DNA of 64,000 bases from contig CAVYPC010000002.1 of NCBI GenBank assembly GCA_963770315.1, forward strand, positions 2,046,001-2,110,000, written 5' to 3'. A model generated the notes under the pieces. That model was not told the origin of the DNA. It saw nothing but the letters and a program-made list of their open reading frames with translations, and did no database searches. Origin of the DNA: VRUE01 sp963770315. GTDB taxonomy: Bacteria; Actinomycetota; Thermoleophilia; Solirubrobacterales; 70-9. Position 1 is the first letter of the stretch. Every line of letters begins with the position of its first letter. Position numbers and translations under genes: made by a program. Below are positions 34,172 to 43,269 of the stretch, piece after piece.

Positions 34172-35165
34172 GCTCGGGTCGTCCGGTTAGATCCCAGGCC
34201 AAGAACTCAGCTGCGAAAAGGGCATCGAAGAAGTTGAACGTCCCAATCAGGTCGCAGCCAGCCAGGTAGCGGTCGTACGCCAAGCGGTCATGGGACTTGC
34301 GTTCGCCGCGTTTCGCCGGAAAGAACTCCTTCGACGAACGCCACTTCCAGCGTGGAGGCGCTCCCTCGCGCCACTGCTTGAGCTCAGCCGCAGGCAACGG
34401 GCCAAAGTGCAACAGCTTGCCCGCAAGCCAGCGCATTCCTCGCAGGTCCTCCCGGAGTAGCCCAGCGCTTCTGACCAGGAGTCCCAACGTCCAGTCGGAG
34501 TACCCGGTTTCGTGCCTCACGGCCTTCGCCCACGCGATGAACTTTGGATCCCGGCCGGGACCCTCGAGGGCCTCGTCGATCCGGGCCGTTATGTCTGCGC
34601 GCATCTCGTCAGAGAGTCCACGCCAAACATGGTTCATGGCGTCATCGAGCGCTCGAACCCAGCCGACTGCCTCGGTAAGCGCGATCAGTACTCGGTCCGC
34701 CCCCCAGGGCTCCGTGATTCGCGCCGCATCATGCAGCCGGCCTTCCGCCTCTAGGATCGCGTGGCTGATCAGCTCGATACGCCTATGGATCTCAATGCCG
34801 CGACCGACCCCGGTCTCCGCATGCCCGAACGGTTCGGGCTCGGCCGGTACAGCCGTTCGCGCAACAGCAGCGCCAGCCTCGCTCAGACAGGTCATGGTGC
34901 CCTCGTCGAGAGCCGGCCGCCCTTCCATGTCGAGGCGTGTCCGTGCCATCCGCGGCTCCTCCTGGCTCCTATCGAGCCATTCGATAACCCATGCGCGCAC
35001 GGGCTCCCGGCACTCCGGGATGTACCAATCGTCAACGAGCCTCAGAGTCGCCCACAGTCCATCGTCTCCGTCTCGGAGCGTGGCGTGAGTCCCGTCGCTT
35101 CGCCATGTCGCTACTAGAGTCATGAACGGTGCATAGCAATCCTGGCGCCTCGCAGGGGCACTCAT
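34143..35165 (-). CDS. Unknown protein coupled to a putative nuclease
   Basis: The protein has 340 residues from ATG 35165; ATG 35123 is an alternative. No family is recognised. The N-terminal ~70 residues are strand-like (LVATWRSDGTHATLRDGDDG) and the rest is largely helical and Trp-rich (ELKQWREGAPPRWKWRSSKE, FNFFDALFAAEFLAWDLTG). Its 3' end overlaps the nuclease gene by 29 bp. It may be a sensor or regulator of the nuclease; there is no direct evidence. Confidence 0.75.
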   Translation of the reverse strand: MSAPARRQDCYAPFMTLVATWRSDGTHATLRDGDDGLWATLRLVDDWYIPECREPVRAWVIEWLDRSQEEPRMARTRLDMEGRPALDEGTMTCLSEAGAAVARTAVPAEPEPFGHAETGVGRGIEIHRRIELISHAILEAEGRLHDAARITEPWGADRVLIALTEAVGWVRALDDAMNHVWRGLSDEMRADITARIDEALEGPGRDPKFIAWAKAVRHETGYSDWTLGLLVRSAGLLREDLRGMRWLAGKLLHFGPLPAAELKQWREGAPPRWKWRSSKEFFPAKRGERKSHDRLAYDRYLAGCDLIGTFNFFDALFAAEFLAWDLTGRPERDDPTTAAR

Positions 35166-35342
35166 GCTGCAACGGCCCTCCGAGCGCGTGTTCTCGGCGC
35201 GGTCCTACTCGTGGGAGGCGGCGCATCGGTGCTCGCAATGTCCGAAAGGGGTATGGAAGCGGGTGCTTTAGCCGGTCCTGACGGGCAGCTCCCGTACCTC
35301 CACAAACCGATGATCTACCAATGGCACGGTCGCGGAACTGTG

Positions 35343-35375
35343 GTATAGCGGGGGCGGGTTTTGAACGCATTAGTA
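35343..35375 (+). repeat. tRNA-fMet-3'-like fragment, putative att site B
   Basis: It shares ATAGCGGGGGCGGGTT with site A at 30957 and keeps TTTGAAC of the tRNA T-arm. It is a second partial copy of the same tRNA-like sequence, 4.4 kb from the first. Likely an internal boundary between accreted elements. Confidence 0.55.
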
Positions 35376-35517
35376 CGACCAAGTGCCGCTACCGCGAGAG
35401 GCACAATTCCGCCTTCTGAGCCGACCATTAGGTCGGTAAGCAATCCGCCGCCGGTTGGATCGCCGAGCGCACGATGCGCGCGGCACCGACCGGCTCACCG
35501 CGTCCCGGCTGGAGGCG

Positions 35518-35547
35518 TTGGATGCGCGATGCTCCGGTTGATAGCAT
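35518..35547 (+). promoter_or_regulatory. Promoter of the second vapBC-type operon
   Basis: TTGGAT and TAGCAT are separated by 18 bp, and the -10 lies 8 nt before ATG 35556 with no ribosome site. This suggests a leaderless transcript, as for the first vapB-like gene. Confidence 0.45.
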
Positions 35548-35555
35548 CAGACATC

Positions 35556-35786
35556 ATGCCGAGGACGACCCTCAATCTGGACCCATCCGTGATGCGCGAG
35601 CTGCGCCGACGCAGTGAGCGCGAGCACAAATCGATCGGCGAGCTGGCCTCGCAGCTGCTCGCACGTGGCCTACACGAGGAGCCCGAGCCGCAGCCCGGGC
35701 CCTTCGCCTGGGTGAGCCGCGACCTGGGGGAGCCCACGGTGGACCTCGAGGACAAGGAGGCCCTCGCCTCCCTGCTCGAGCGGTGA
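35556..35786 (+). CDS. Ribbon-helix-helix-type antitoxin (VapB)
   Basis: The protein has 76 residues. The N-terminus MPRTTLNLDPSVMRELRRRS followed by KSIGELASQLLARGL is a ribbon-helix-helix DNA-binding fold. The C-terminal half is acidic (EPTVDLEDKEALASLLER). The stop overlaps the GTG start of the PIN toxin by 4 nt. Probably autoregulatory. Confidence 0.92.
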   Translation: MPRTTLNLDPSVMRELRRRSEREHKSIGELASQLLARGLHEEPEPQPGPFAWVSRDLGEPTVDLEDKEALASLLER

Positions 35787-36223
35787 GCGTCACCGTCGAC
35801 GCCAACGTCCTGGTCTATGCCTCCAACGAGGCCGATCCCATCCACCGGCCCGCTCGGGCGCTCGTCGAGCGGCTGGCCACGGGGCCGGAGATCGTCTATC
35901 TCTTCTGGCCGACTGTGATGGGCTACCTGCGTATCGCCACCCATCCGTCGGTCCTCCCCCGTCCGCTCGCCCCGAAGGACGCGATCGCGAACGTCGGCTC
36001 CCTGATGGGGCGACCCCACGTGCGCACGCCCGGCGAGCAGGAGGGCTTCTGGGAGCTCTACCTCTCCACCCGGGGCGACGCCGACCGCGGCAACGACGTG
36101 CCCGACGGCCATCTCGCCGCGCTGATGCGTCAGCACGGCGTCGGGACGATCTACACCCGCGACCGCGACTTCAGGCGCTTCGACGGCATCACCGCCGAGG
36201 ATCCCTTCTCGGATCGCCGCTAA
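35783..36223 (+). CDS. PIN-domain toxin (VapC)
   Basis: The protein has 146 residues and starts at a GTG overlapping the antitoxin stop. PIN residues: D in SVTVDANVLVYASNEA, E-equivalent region at WPTVMGYLRIATHP, D in GNDVPDGHLAALMRQHG and D in IYTRDRDFRRFDG. The FWPTVMGYLRIATHPSV pattern fits the subgroup with a TA...G-rich helix seen in mycobacterial VapCs. Ribonuclease toxin by family. Confidence 0.93.
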   Translation: MSVTVDANVLVYASNEADPIHRPARALVERLATGPEIVYLFWPTVMGYLRIATHPSVLPRPLAPKDAIANVGSLMGRPHVRTPGEQEGFWELYLSTRGDADRGNDVPDGHLAALMRQHGVGTIYTRDRDFRRFDGITAEDPFSDRR

Positions 36224-36325
36224 GGGGAAGGACCGAGCGCGGGCGGCGACTTCCTCGCCGGGGCCTCAAGCTGTACCCGAACTCCTCGTCACGGGGATCC
36301 GGCTCGGCATGATCCGAGCGGAAGG

Positions 36326-36844
36326 TCACGAGTGAAGAGGCGTGAGGCTCGACCGACGAACTCTCATCGAGTAGCTGTAGCCACCCTCATCCGATCCGCC
36401 CTTACCCCAACCGCGGCTCGTAGCGATGTCCCACCCCTGCTGCTCGCGCATGTGTAAAGCGAACGATGTGAGATCGTGGATCTGACAACCACAGTTCAGT
36501 CGAACATCGATCGTGATGTACGCGCCCTGCGGCTTGCTCTCATAAGGACTGACAGACCAGCTCACGTCGTGCCTGTGTTGAGCCAGCCCGGTCCTTTCCT
36601 CGTCGTGGACGATGCCGATGGCTCGGGCGTACTCGTCCAGGTCGTCGATGACGAAGAGGTGGCTCGACCACTTCCCAGGCCATACAGCAAAGAGACGCGA
36701 CTTCCCGGCGAGCACCCGCTCATATGCTCCGCTGCCATCGCCCCAGGTGACTGCGCCGTCCTCCGTCACCTCGATGAAACACGTCGTCGGCGCCCCATAT
36801 GGAAAGTCCTTGCCTACCGCGCTCGCGCTCCTTGGCTCGTTCAT
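36326..36844 (-). CDS. Hypothetical protein
   Basis: From ATG 36844 the protein has 172 residues; five more if ATG 36859 is used. I recognise no family. It is strand-rich, with a Trp-containing region (LFAVWPGKWSSHLFVIDDLD), a Cys pair (LNCGCQIHDL) and a Gly-rich tail (WGKGGSDEGGYSYSMRVRR). Base composition and codon use are less GC-biased than the chromosome-like part, consistent with transfer. Isolated between a VapBC pair and a broken gene. Confidence 0.65.
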   Translation of the reverse strand: MNEPRSASAVGKDFPYGAPTTCFIEVTEDGAVTWGDGSGAYERVLAGKSRLFAVWPGKWSSHLFVIDDLDEYARAIGIVHDEERTGLAQHRHDVSWSVSPYESKPQGAYITIDVRLNCGCQIHDLTSFALHMREQQGWDIATSRGWGKGGSDEGGYSYSMRVRRSSLTPLHS

Positions 36845-37103
36845 CTCGTCCCCTCGCACTTCAACGTCTCTGCCAATAAAAGCCTAGCCCCATCACTTCG
36901 CCCCAATTGGAGGAACTTCGCACTAAGAGGAAAAGGGCACAATAAGACGATATTGAGATGACTGAGGGTGAGCCACAGCGGCTCGCCACGAGAGAAGATC
37001 CTGCTTTGCAGACCTTCTCTGGATAGCGAGGCCCGCGCGGCGGCCCCTCAGCGATCGTAAGCCCGGCCGCGAGGAAGTACGGTCGATCCCGGGTCCGCAG
37101 TAG

Positions 37104-38562
37104 CTTTGGATCACGGCACAGCGGAAGACCCTCAATGCGAAACAGGTCGATCTACTTCGGTGGGTCCGCGACGGTTGTCCGAAGGGCGTCTACGGCGACG
37201 ATCATCACCGCATCTCGGCCGCGGCCCTGCGCCGACGGGGCTTCCTTTCGATCTCGGGTCGCGGGTCGCGCTGGCGCGCGGACCTGACGAAAGCGGGGCG
37301 GGATTACCTGGACCGCGTGGAAGGACCCGATCCCCCGACCCCACGGCAGGCCAACGTGTCGGTCACCCAGGAACTGGTCGACGACGTGATCGCCGCCGGG
37401 GGGACGCTGGTCGTGCCGTCGAAGAGCTGGCGGGACCCGGACTCTGTCGACTACAGACGGCGGGCGAGGCTCGCCGAACATCTCGGGAAGGTCCCGACGG
37501 GAAAGCTGTTCGCGATCAGGAACCTTCCCGACGGCAATCTCGAGATCGAGTTGGTCAGCGGTCCCACGATGCCGGGCGGAGGGGAACCGAAACCGATCGA
37601 GGTCCCGGAGCAAATCTCCCGGTACCACCCGGCGGCGAAATCCTTCCGCGATGGGAAGGACCGCCACGAGGTCTCCAGGGAGCTGGTGCAGAGGGCGACC
37701 CGCATCGTCCATGTCCTTTCGCGCGAGGCGACGGCGCGCGGCTGGGAGGTCCGGGCGGCCGGTCGTAGCCCGGACGCATATGGACGCGAGAGCTGGACGC
37801 CGAGCAAGGATGGACACCTCGTCATCGAGACCGAGGACGAACGGTTCTGGTTTCGCCTCCGCGAGGGCAAGGTCCGCCTCCGCGGCCACTGGGAGCAGGA
37901 GGTTGAGCATCACCGCAACGTCGACCCCGACAGCCCCTGGTGGCGGGACCGCGAGATTCCCGGAGGGCCCTATGACGCGAACGCCGACGGCAAACTCGAC
38001 CTGGAGCTCTTCTGCACGCACTACTACGCCTATCACGGACGCCAATCGCGATGGGGTGATCGCCAACGTCTGGCGCCTCGAGGATCGCCTCACGGATGTC
38101 GTGCTGGAGATCGAAACCCGCGCCGCCGAAGCGACCCGCCGTAAGGAAGAAGAGCGCGAGGCGGCGGCCGAAGCAGAGCGACGTGCCGAGGAGGAGGCCA
38201 GGCAACGCGAGGTCGACTTCAAGGTCCACCTCAAAGAGGCCTGGCGGCGCCTCTTCGAGGCTCGAAGAGCGAAGGAACTCAGGTCACAGGCGTCTGCCTG
38301 GTCCGAGGCCAAGACGCTCAGCGCCTACTGCGACGCGGTCGAGGCCGCGCACGGCGACGACCCCGAGGCCCGCCGTTGGCTGGAATGGGCTCGTGGCTTC
38401 ATCGAGGAACTCGACCCGCTCGACAAGCCTCCGTCGCTGCCGGAGATAACCGAGGCGCCCGAAGACGAGCTCCAGCAATACATGCCCGACGGCTGGAGTG
38501 TCCAAGGAGCCGAGTATCCGGACCCTCGCAAGGCGAGCGGGAGATTTGGCGGCCGGCGCTAG
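37104..38562 (+). pseudogene. Phage/plasmid-type HTH and coiled-coil protein gene, frameshifted
   Basis: Coding character begins near 37110 with AKQVDLLRWVRDGCPKGVYG and ISAAALRRRGFLSISGRGSR, a winged-helix-like N-terminus. No ATG, GTG or TTG precedes it in frame after the stop at 37101. The frame continues through LVVPSKSWRDPDSVDYRRRA and GKLDLEL to GRQSRWGDRQR. At about 38065-38075 the homologous reading moves by one base to WRLEDRLTDVVLEIETRAAE, a long Glu/Arg coiled coil, ending at 38562. Restored, it would be about 480 residues. I associate this layout with actinobacterial mobile elements; function unknown. Confidence 0.65.
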
Positions 38563-38952
38563 GGCTCAAAGCCGGCTCAGATCGAGGTGGATTCGTGTTA
38601 CCCAAACCCGCGTCGCACGCCCGACTGTTGACCACATGCCGTCACCCATCGGTTCCACTCCGGCCAGTCCCACCATGGTCGGGCCAGAAAACGGTCCTTA
38701 CCTTGCGAGACTTCCCACCGACCCGGAGATCACCAACGAAGCCTTGAAGCCCTACCTGGGCCGTGGAGCCTATTCGGACCACGGGGCTGGTAGGTACCGG
38801 CCCGATAAACGACATTACGGAACCTGCTGCATCAAGACGGCCTCGGGATAGCGAATTTCCGAAATCCAACCTCTTGCCAGATGCGGTGATGTGCTTCGAA
38901 ATCCAGTATCACCGGAGAGTGGCGTTCAGGGAGTCGTCGGAGAGCCGCCGGA
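38563..38952. other. Intergenic region between a broken gene and the HEPN gene
   Basis: No supported gene. A 71-codon frame from ATG 38636 exists (TDPEITNEALKPYLGRGAYS) but has no ribosome site and no family I recognise. No repeat or tRNA-like fragment is apparent. Confidence 0.4.
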
Positions 38953-40038
38953 TTACTCCTGCTTCGCCTGCATCGCCTCGATGGCCTTGACCGCCGCTGC
39001 ATGTCTCCGCGCGACATCTCGGTCGGAAGGCGACAAGGCAAGGAGGTCGTCTCCTGCGCCCTCCGCCGCGAAAGCCCGTAGAGCAGCGACGAGCTTGTCG
39101 TGAACAACGTTGAGGTGATGGTGACCCTCGTGCTTCCAAAGGTCGTCGGACACCTCGTCTCCGTGCATGATCGCGTTGCGGAGCATCGACAGCCGCGTCA
39201 GCCACCATTCGTCCTCGGTCAACTGGACCGGGCCGTTCGCCCAGAAGACGTCCTCGTAGACCCGCTCCGTCGAATCTGGCCTCCGAACGAGACGACCGAA
39301 GGCCCTGACGATCTTCTTCGTCTCGTCTCCGACCCCGAGAAGCGCCTCGAGAGCGGACCTTGCCGCACCGATCCGAACGTCGACGGAAGCCGCCTCCGCG
39401 TTGCTGAGGACGACGCGATACCACTCCGATGCCCGCTCCAACCGCCGGGCACGGTCATCGTCAACTCCAAGAGCGTCGTAGACGGCCTCCGCAAGCTCAA
39501 CGTCGAAGGAACTGATGAGCGGGGTCGGCAACTCGATCGGCGGCTCGATCGGGGGCAGCGGCTCGCCCTCAAGTGCGCCGCGCCCACTCAGCACGCGAAC
39601 GAGGACGCCGATTTGGAGTGCATAGCCGCTGCCGTCCCCGATGGGATGGCCGACTAGGAGGGCGTTCTCTGAGGTGGTCAACGACCAGGCGTCCAACCCT
39701 CCGTCCTCGGTGCTCGCCATCTCCGGGTTACCCCCGACCGTCCCGGCGAGAAGCGCGGCACGCAGCCGCGTGAAGTCGCGCATGTCGAACTCTGCACCTA
39801 CCTGCCGACCATCCAGATGGACAACTGCGCCCATGCCGTCATCTCGGCCATAGGCGGCAATCAGGCGTTCGACTGGTTTGGCGAGCGCCGCCGGAACGAT
39901 CTCTGTCTCGCCCATCGCCCTGAACGGAATCAGTCGCCACTCGCGAATGGACATCTCATTCGAGAGCGGCAGGTACGGCGTGAGCAGCAAATCCGACACC
40001 GCCGGAGTGTGACTGAAGGAAACGGCGCTTGCTCCCAT
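38953..40038 (-). CDS. HEPN-domain (Apea-like) protein, putative RNase
   Basis: The protein has 361 residues. The C-terminal helical region (about 200-330) contains ARSALEALLGVGDETKKI and RLSMLRNAIMHGDEV, giving the HEPN motif R287-(N,A,I,M)-H292, an R-X4-H ribonuclease signature. The N-terminal 190 residues are alpha/beta and unassigned. Apea-like HEPN proteins are recurrent in defence islands. The HNH-type gene immediately upstream on the same strand (94 bp gap) may be its partner. Confidence 0.82.
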   Translation of the reverse strand: MGASAVSFSHTPAVSDLLLTPYLPLSNEMSIREWRLIPFRAMGETEIVPAALAKPVERLIAAYGRDDGMGAVVHLDGRQVGAEFDMRDFTRLRAALLAGTVGGNPEMASTEDGGLDAWSLTTSENALLVGHPIGDGSGYALQIGVLVRVLSGRGALEGEPLPPIEPPIELPTPLISSFDVELAEAVYDALGVDDDRARRLERASEWYRVVLSNAEAASVDVRIGAARSALEALLGVGDETKKIVRAFGRLVRRPDSTERVYEDVFWANGPVQLTEDEWWLTRLSMLRNAIMHGDEVSDDLWKHEGHHHLNVVHDKLVAALRAFAAEGAGDDLLALSPSDRDVARRHAAAVKAIEAMQAKQE

Positions 40039-40132
40039 CGTTTTGCCGATCCGGGAGAGTCGCAGACCAACGATGAATGGGGCGCCTCGGTCAGTTATTC
40101 GGCAGGATCCCTTCTGAGGTTGGGCGAGGAGA

Positions 40133-41314
40133 TCAAGCCTGAAGCGGCGACCAGTTCAGAAGTGCAGGCAACATACGGTCGTCCGTCATCGGCGGTGGCC
40201 AGTGGACCATGTCCGTGCGCGTCGGCAGAAAGCTGAACATCGGTGGACGATCCCCGGCCAACGAGAGATGCGACGGCAGGTCCTCGTGGAACCCGGTGAC
40301 GTAGAACCCGAGACCCTCGAAGGCGAGGAGGGCCGAGTACTCGTCCACGGTCCGACCGTCGAGGTGGAAGAAGGGTGCCGTTCCCTCGCCGGTGACCAGA
40401 GTGGGCGGACCGTGCCATCGGAAGAACCCGACCCAGGTGTCTGCGAGCACCCGATCCTCCCTCCGCAGGGCCTCGCGATGGGCCAGGGGGACGATGTCCT
40501 GGTCGCCGGGCTCGGCGCTCAGTAGTGCCATCGCCGTCTTCACCGCCCACCTCGCGATGACCGCCCGGCTGTCGGGCCCTAGGCTCATCGGGACGCCTCT
40601 CGCCATCGGGACCAGCCACGGGATCACCTCGTCCTCTAGGTGGTGAAAGTGCTCGTTGCACCCCGCGCAGAAAATCCTGGCGCGGTAGCTTCCGAACGAG
40701 ATCGGCTGCCTTCGCCGCGCTCGCCCAATCTGCATGGCGTTCCCGGGCTCTATGTGTCCCTTGATCGCCAGCTGCTTCGAGATCCAGCCCGGGATCACGT
40801 GCTCCATGCTGTTTGCGCGCGCACCACAGAAGATGCATCTCTTCTCGGGCTTGGCCGGCGGGACGAAGACCTGCCACCGATCAGCGGGCCCATCGAGGGT
40901 GAGGTGGGTCCCACATTTCGGGCAGTCGCGATGCCCGGAGTCGGGCCTTTTTCTGTTACGGGGTGCAGGTCCGTCGAACGAGATCGCCTCTCCGCACGCA
41001 GGGCAGTCGAATCCTTCCTGGGTCCCGGTAACGAGTAGGTCTGGATCGGTCGCCATCTTGAGATACATCAGTCGAACCTGGCGCTCGCACTCCTCTTCGG
41101 GGTCATCCTGCTGGGGCCTTTCGGCTTCGAGCTCTGGGGTCAGATCGTCAACCACAACGACCCAATGGGTGGGGAGAGGTCCACTCGCAAGTGGCGGGAG
41201 TCCGCTCAGATCGATCTCGCGGCACCCGCGGATGCGCACTTCGTATTGAGCCGCGTCCACCTGGGCTTCGGCCTCCGTCCTACTCTTCGCTATGACCGAC
41301 ACCCCGCGCGCCAT
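40133..41314 (-). CDS. HNH-like zinc-binding nuclease candidate
   Basis: The protein has 393 residues. The central region (about 155-235) has CIFCGARANSMEHVIPGWIS and RIFCAGCNEHFHHLEDEVIP: two CxxC knuckles, an EHVIP motif and CN-EHFHHLE, characteristic of HNH nucleases. An earlier zinc ribbon (FDCPACGEAI ... RDCPKCGTHL) precedes it. The C-terminal half is unassigned. It probably forms an operon with the HEPN gene. Confidence 0.82.
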   Translation of the reverse strand: MARGVSVIAKSRTEAEAQVDAAQYEVRIRGCREIDLSGLPPLASGPLPTHWVVVVDDLTPELEAERPQQDDPEEECERQVRLMYLKMATDPDLLVTGTQEGFDCPACGEAISFDGPAPRNRKRPDSGHRDCPKCGTHLTLDGPADRWQVFVPPAKPEKRCIFCGARANSMEHVIPGWISKQLAIKGHIEPGNAMQIGRARRRQPISFGSYRARIFCAGCNEHFHHLEDEVIPWLVPMARGVPMSLGPDSRAVIARWAVKTAMALLSAEPGDQDIVPLAHREALRREDRVLADTWVGFFRWHGPPTLVTGEGTAPFFHLDGRTVDEYSALLAFEGLGFYVTGFHEDLPSHLSLAGDRPPMFSFLPTRTDMVHWPPPMTDDRMLPALLNWSPLQA

Positions 41315-41496
41315 CAGTACGGGAATCTCCCAGATGCTTATGATGCGCCGAGAACGGGCGGCGAGCCCGACGATCGAATCGCGCCGCGAGTCACCCGGTC
41401 AGAAATGGTCGGATCCTGTACTGCGACCGGCGTCAGCGCTTTGGTTCTTGAAGGTGCCCTCACCTGTCCGACCAGGCCAGGTCGGCGAGCCTGGAA

Positions 41497-42033
41497 CTAA
41501 GGCCGAAGCTCGCCCCAGGGATGGTGCCCAAGCGCAGCCTCGACTTTCCCGATCACCGGCTCGAACTCGACGATCGAGCGGCCCCGGCGGGTGAGCGTGC
41601 CCTCGTAGGCGCAGTAGACGTCGTAGCGGGATCTTGCCGTGTTACGACGGAGGAGCTGCGCGTGAAACAGCGTGTGCTCACGGGCGCGGATGCAGCTAGC
41701 GCGGAATGCGAGTGCCGCGAAGAGCGTGAGGAGGAGCGGCTCGAAGGAAACGACGGGTTCCACCGCGACGCCCGCGGTGCCGAGGGCGGCCCCCAGGGTG
41801 CCTAGCAGGAAGAGGACGATCCCGATCCGGGTGTCGACGGTGTCGCGGGCGCGGTCGAGGTCGACCTCTGGACGGATCCCCTCGAGCGCAGCCATCGTCG
41901 CGCCGGCGGCCTGGCCGGAGGCGTAGTCGGTGGCGCGCTCGAAGAGGAGCTTCGCGAGGAAGGCGGCGCCGGCCACGCCGGCCATGTAGCCCGCAGAGCT
42001 GAGGTAGGCGCTCGACTCCGGGGCCGGTGTCAC
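41497..42033 (-). CDS. Membrane protein of unknown function
   Basis: The protein has 178 residues and starts at a GTG. Three hydrophobic segments: about 13-30 (SAGYMAGVAGAAFLAKLLF), 70-92 (IGIVLFLLGTLGAALGTAGV) and 95-115 (FEPLLLTLFAALAFRAS). The C-terminal 60 residues are cytoplasmic and basic (HAQLLRRNTARSRYDVYCAY). No family is recognised. Convergent or tail-adjacent to the HNH gene across a 182-bp gap. Confidence 0.75.
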   Translation of the reverse strand: MTPAPESSAYLSSAGYMAGVAGAAFLAKLLFERATDYASGQAAGATMAALEGIRPEVDLDRARDTVDTRIGIVLFLLGTLGAALGTAGVAVEPVVSFEPLLLTLFAALAFRASCIRAREHTLFHAQLLRRNTARSRYDVYCAYEGTLTRRGRSIVEFEPVIGKVEAALGHHPWGELRP

Positions 42034-42075
42034 CGCGGCTGGCCCGGGGACGTGCGCGTGGACAACACGAAGTGG

Positions 42076-42408
42076 CTAGAGGAGGCCGGGCGCCGAATGA
42101 CGCCGCGCCCGCTCAACACCGGGGGCGGCCGCGCGGGCCGCTTCGGCTTCGTGGCCCTCACGGATGATCTGGTCGACCCGACTCTTCGCGAGCCCCACCG
42201 CCACCGCCATGTCGGCGCGACTCAGGGTGTTGCTGGTCGCCCAGGCAAGCATCAACCCGTCGCGCTCGCGGTAGCCGTGCACGGCTCTGTTCTGGGCGGC
42301 GCGGAGCTCCCGCATCTTTTCGGCCTGGCTGTCGCGCGAGACGTCGGGCACGGGGCTCTGTGGTGCCAGGTCGTCCTCGGGAAGGAGGCGATGTCGGTGC
42401 GGTTTCAT
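42076..42408 (-). CDS. Small HTH protein
   Basis: From ATG 42408 the protein has 110 residues. The central segment LMLAWATSNTLSRADMAVAV then GLAKSRVDQIIREGHE is a helix-turn-helix resembling sigma-factor or MarR-like recognition helices. Both ends are polar and basic. Probably a DNA-binding regulator; targets unknown. Confidence 0.75.
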   Translation of the reverse strand: MKPHRHRLLPEDDLAPQSPVPDVSRDSQAEKMRELRAAQNRAVHGYRERDGLMLAWATSNTLSRADMAVAVGLAKSRVDQIIREGHEAEAARAAAPGVERARRHSAPGLL

Positions 42409-42568
42409 AGGTGGATAATAAACTATTCTAGCTGCCATGGCGGAATCGACCCGCCACTCTTCCCGGTGGGCTGGGGCGCGCCCGGCGACGGTCGGTCCGG
42501 CCACCGGATGCAGGCCACCTGCGGCTAAGACAGAGCCATGAGGGGGCGCCCTAGGCTGGGCCTCACTG

Positions 42569-42883
42569 TCAGGCTCGACCCACGGTCGACGGCTGGCGTC
42601 TGACCGGTTGGTTCTCGGGACGGCGACGGGCTGACTCTTTGGCTCGGTGTCGACCCGAAGGTCTGACCTCCATCCGTTCCGCCAGCAGGTCGAACGCCTC
42701 CCCGTCACGGGCGCTGCAGAGGATCTCCAGTCGCACGGCCGGTGAGAGTCGAAAGCGACGCCCGAGCAGTGCCTCCGTCCAGGGCCCGCGGACCTCGGGG
42801 TGATGGGCGCGGGCCCAGGCAGAGGTGTCGATCAACAGCGGCAGCCGGCCCCAGCCGGCTCCGCTATCGGCTCGGCCAGGCAC
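42569..42883 (-). pseudogene. Truncated PIN-domain toxin with partial antitoxin upstream
   Basis: From GTG 42883 the frame reads LLIDTSAWARAHHPEVRGPW then LSPAVRLEILCSARDGEAFD and LLAERMEVRP, the first half of a VapC PIN domain (first Asp and the helix Glu). It then runs into unrelated Arg-rich sequence and stops at 42569, lacking the last two acidic residues. The upstream overlapping frame ends RQELLEELARSFEEPDAAGI then WDLLRDGKRRAWPSR at 42864, which looks like an antitoxin tail; its start is not clear. Probably an inactive VapBC pair. Confidence 0.65.
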
Positions 42884-43269
42884 GACGCTTGCCGTCGCGC
42901 AGGAGATCCCAGTCGATACCCGCAGCGTCGGGCTCCTCAAAGCTGCGGGCCAGCTCCTCCAGAAGCTCCTGCCGGTGGGCGTCGTCGGGCTCCCCACCAC
43001 TCAGATGGCGGGCCCCGACAATCGCCAGCTCGTGTACCTGTCGGGAGCGGGGCAGGCCGGCCGGGAGATGGGGTGCGGAGCGGCCGGGTGAGGCGCAGCA
43101 GAGCAGGGACGGGCGGTCCAGTTGGCCGAGGGCGCCTGTCTCGCGTCGATCGATCTGATCTGACGCCTGGATCGAGTCGCATCGAGGGTTGACGAGCGGC
43201 ATCTGCGAGAGGAGACTCGGTGGAGCGCGCCAACGCCGGACGGGCTGGGATCTCGCTGGGAGCACCCAG

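Larger units (their letters stand above)
35166..35555 (+). other. Intergenic region with putative att site B
   Basis: No gene is seen in these 390 bp. At 35343-35361 ATAGCGGGGGCGGGTTTTG matches the start of att-like site A, followed by GAACGC and, 9 bp later, CGACC, again like a rearranged initiator-tRNA 3' end. The sequence near the right end carries the promoter of the next antitoxin gene. Confidence 0.6.

Noticed and set aside
37152..38312. 386-codon minus-strand frame
   Set aside because: Low-complexity Ser/Arg start and no domain; the plus strand has a coherent though frameshifted protein.
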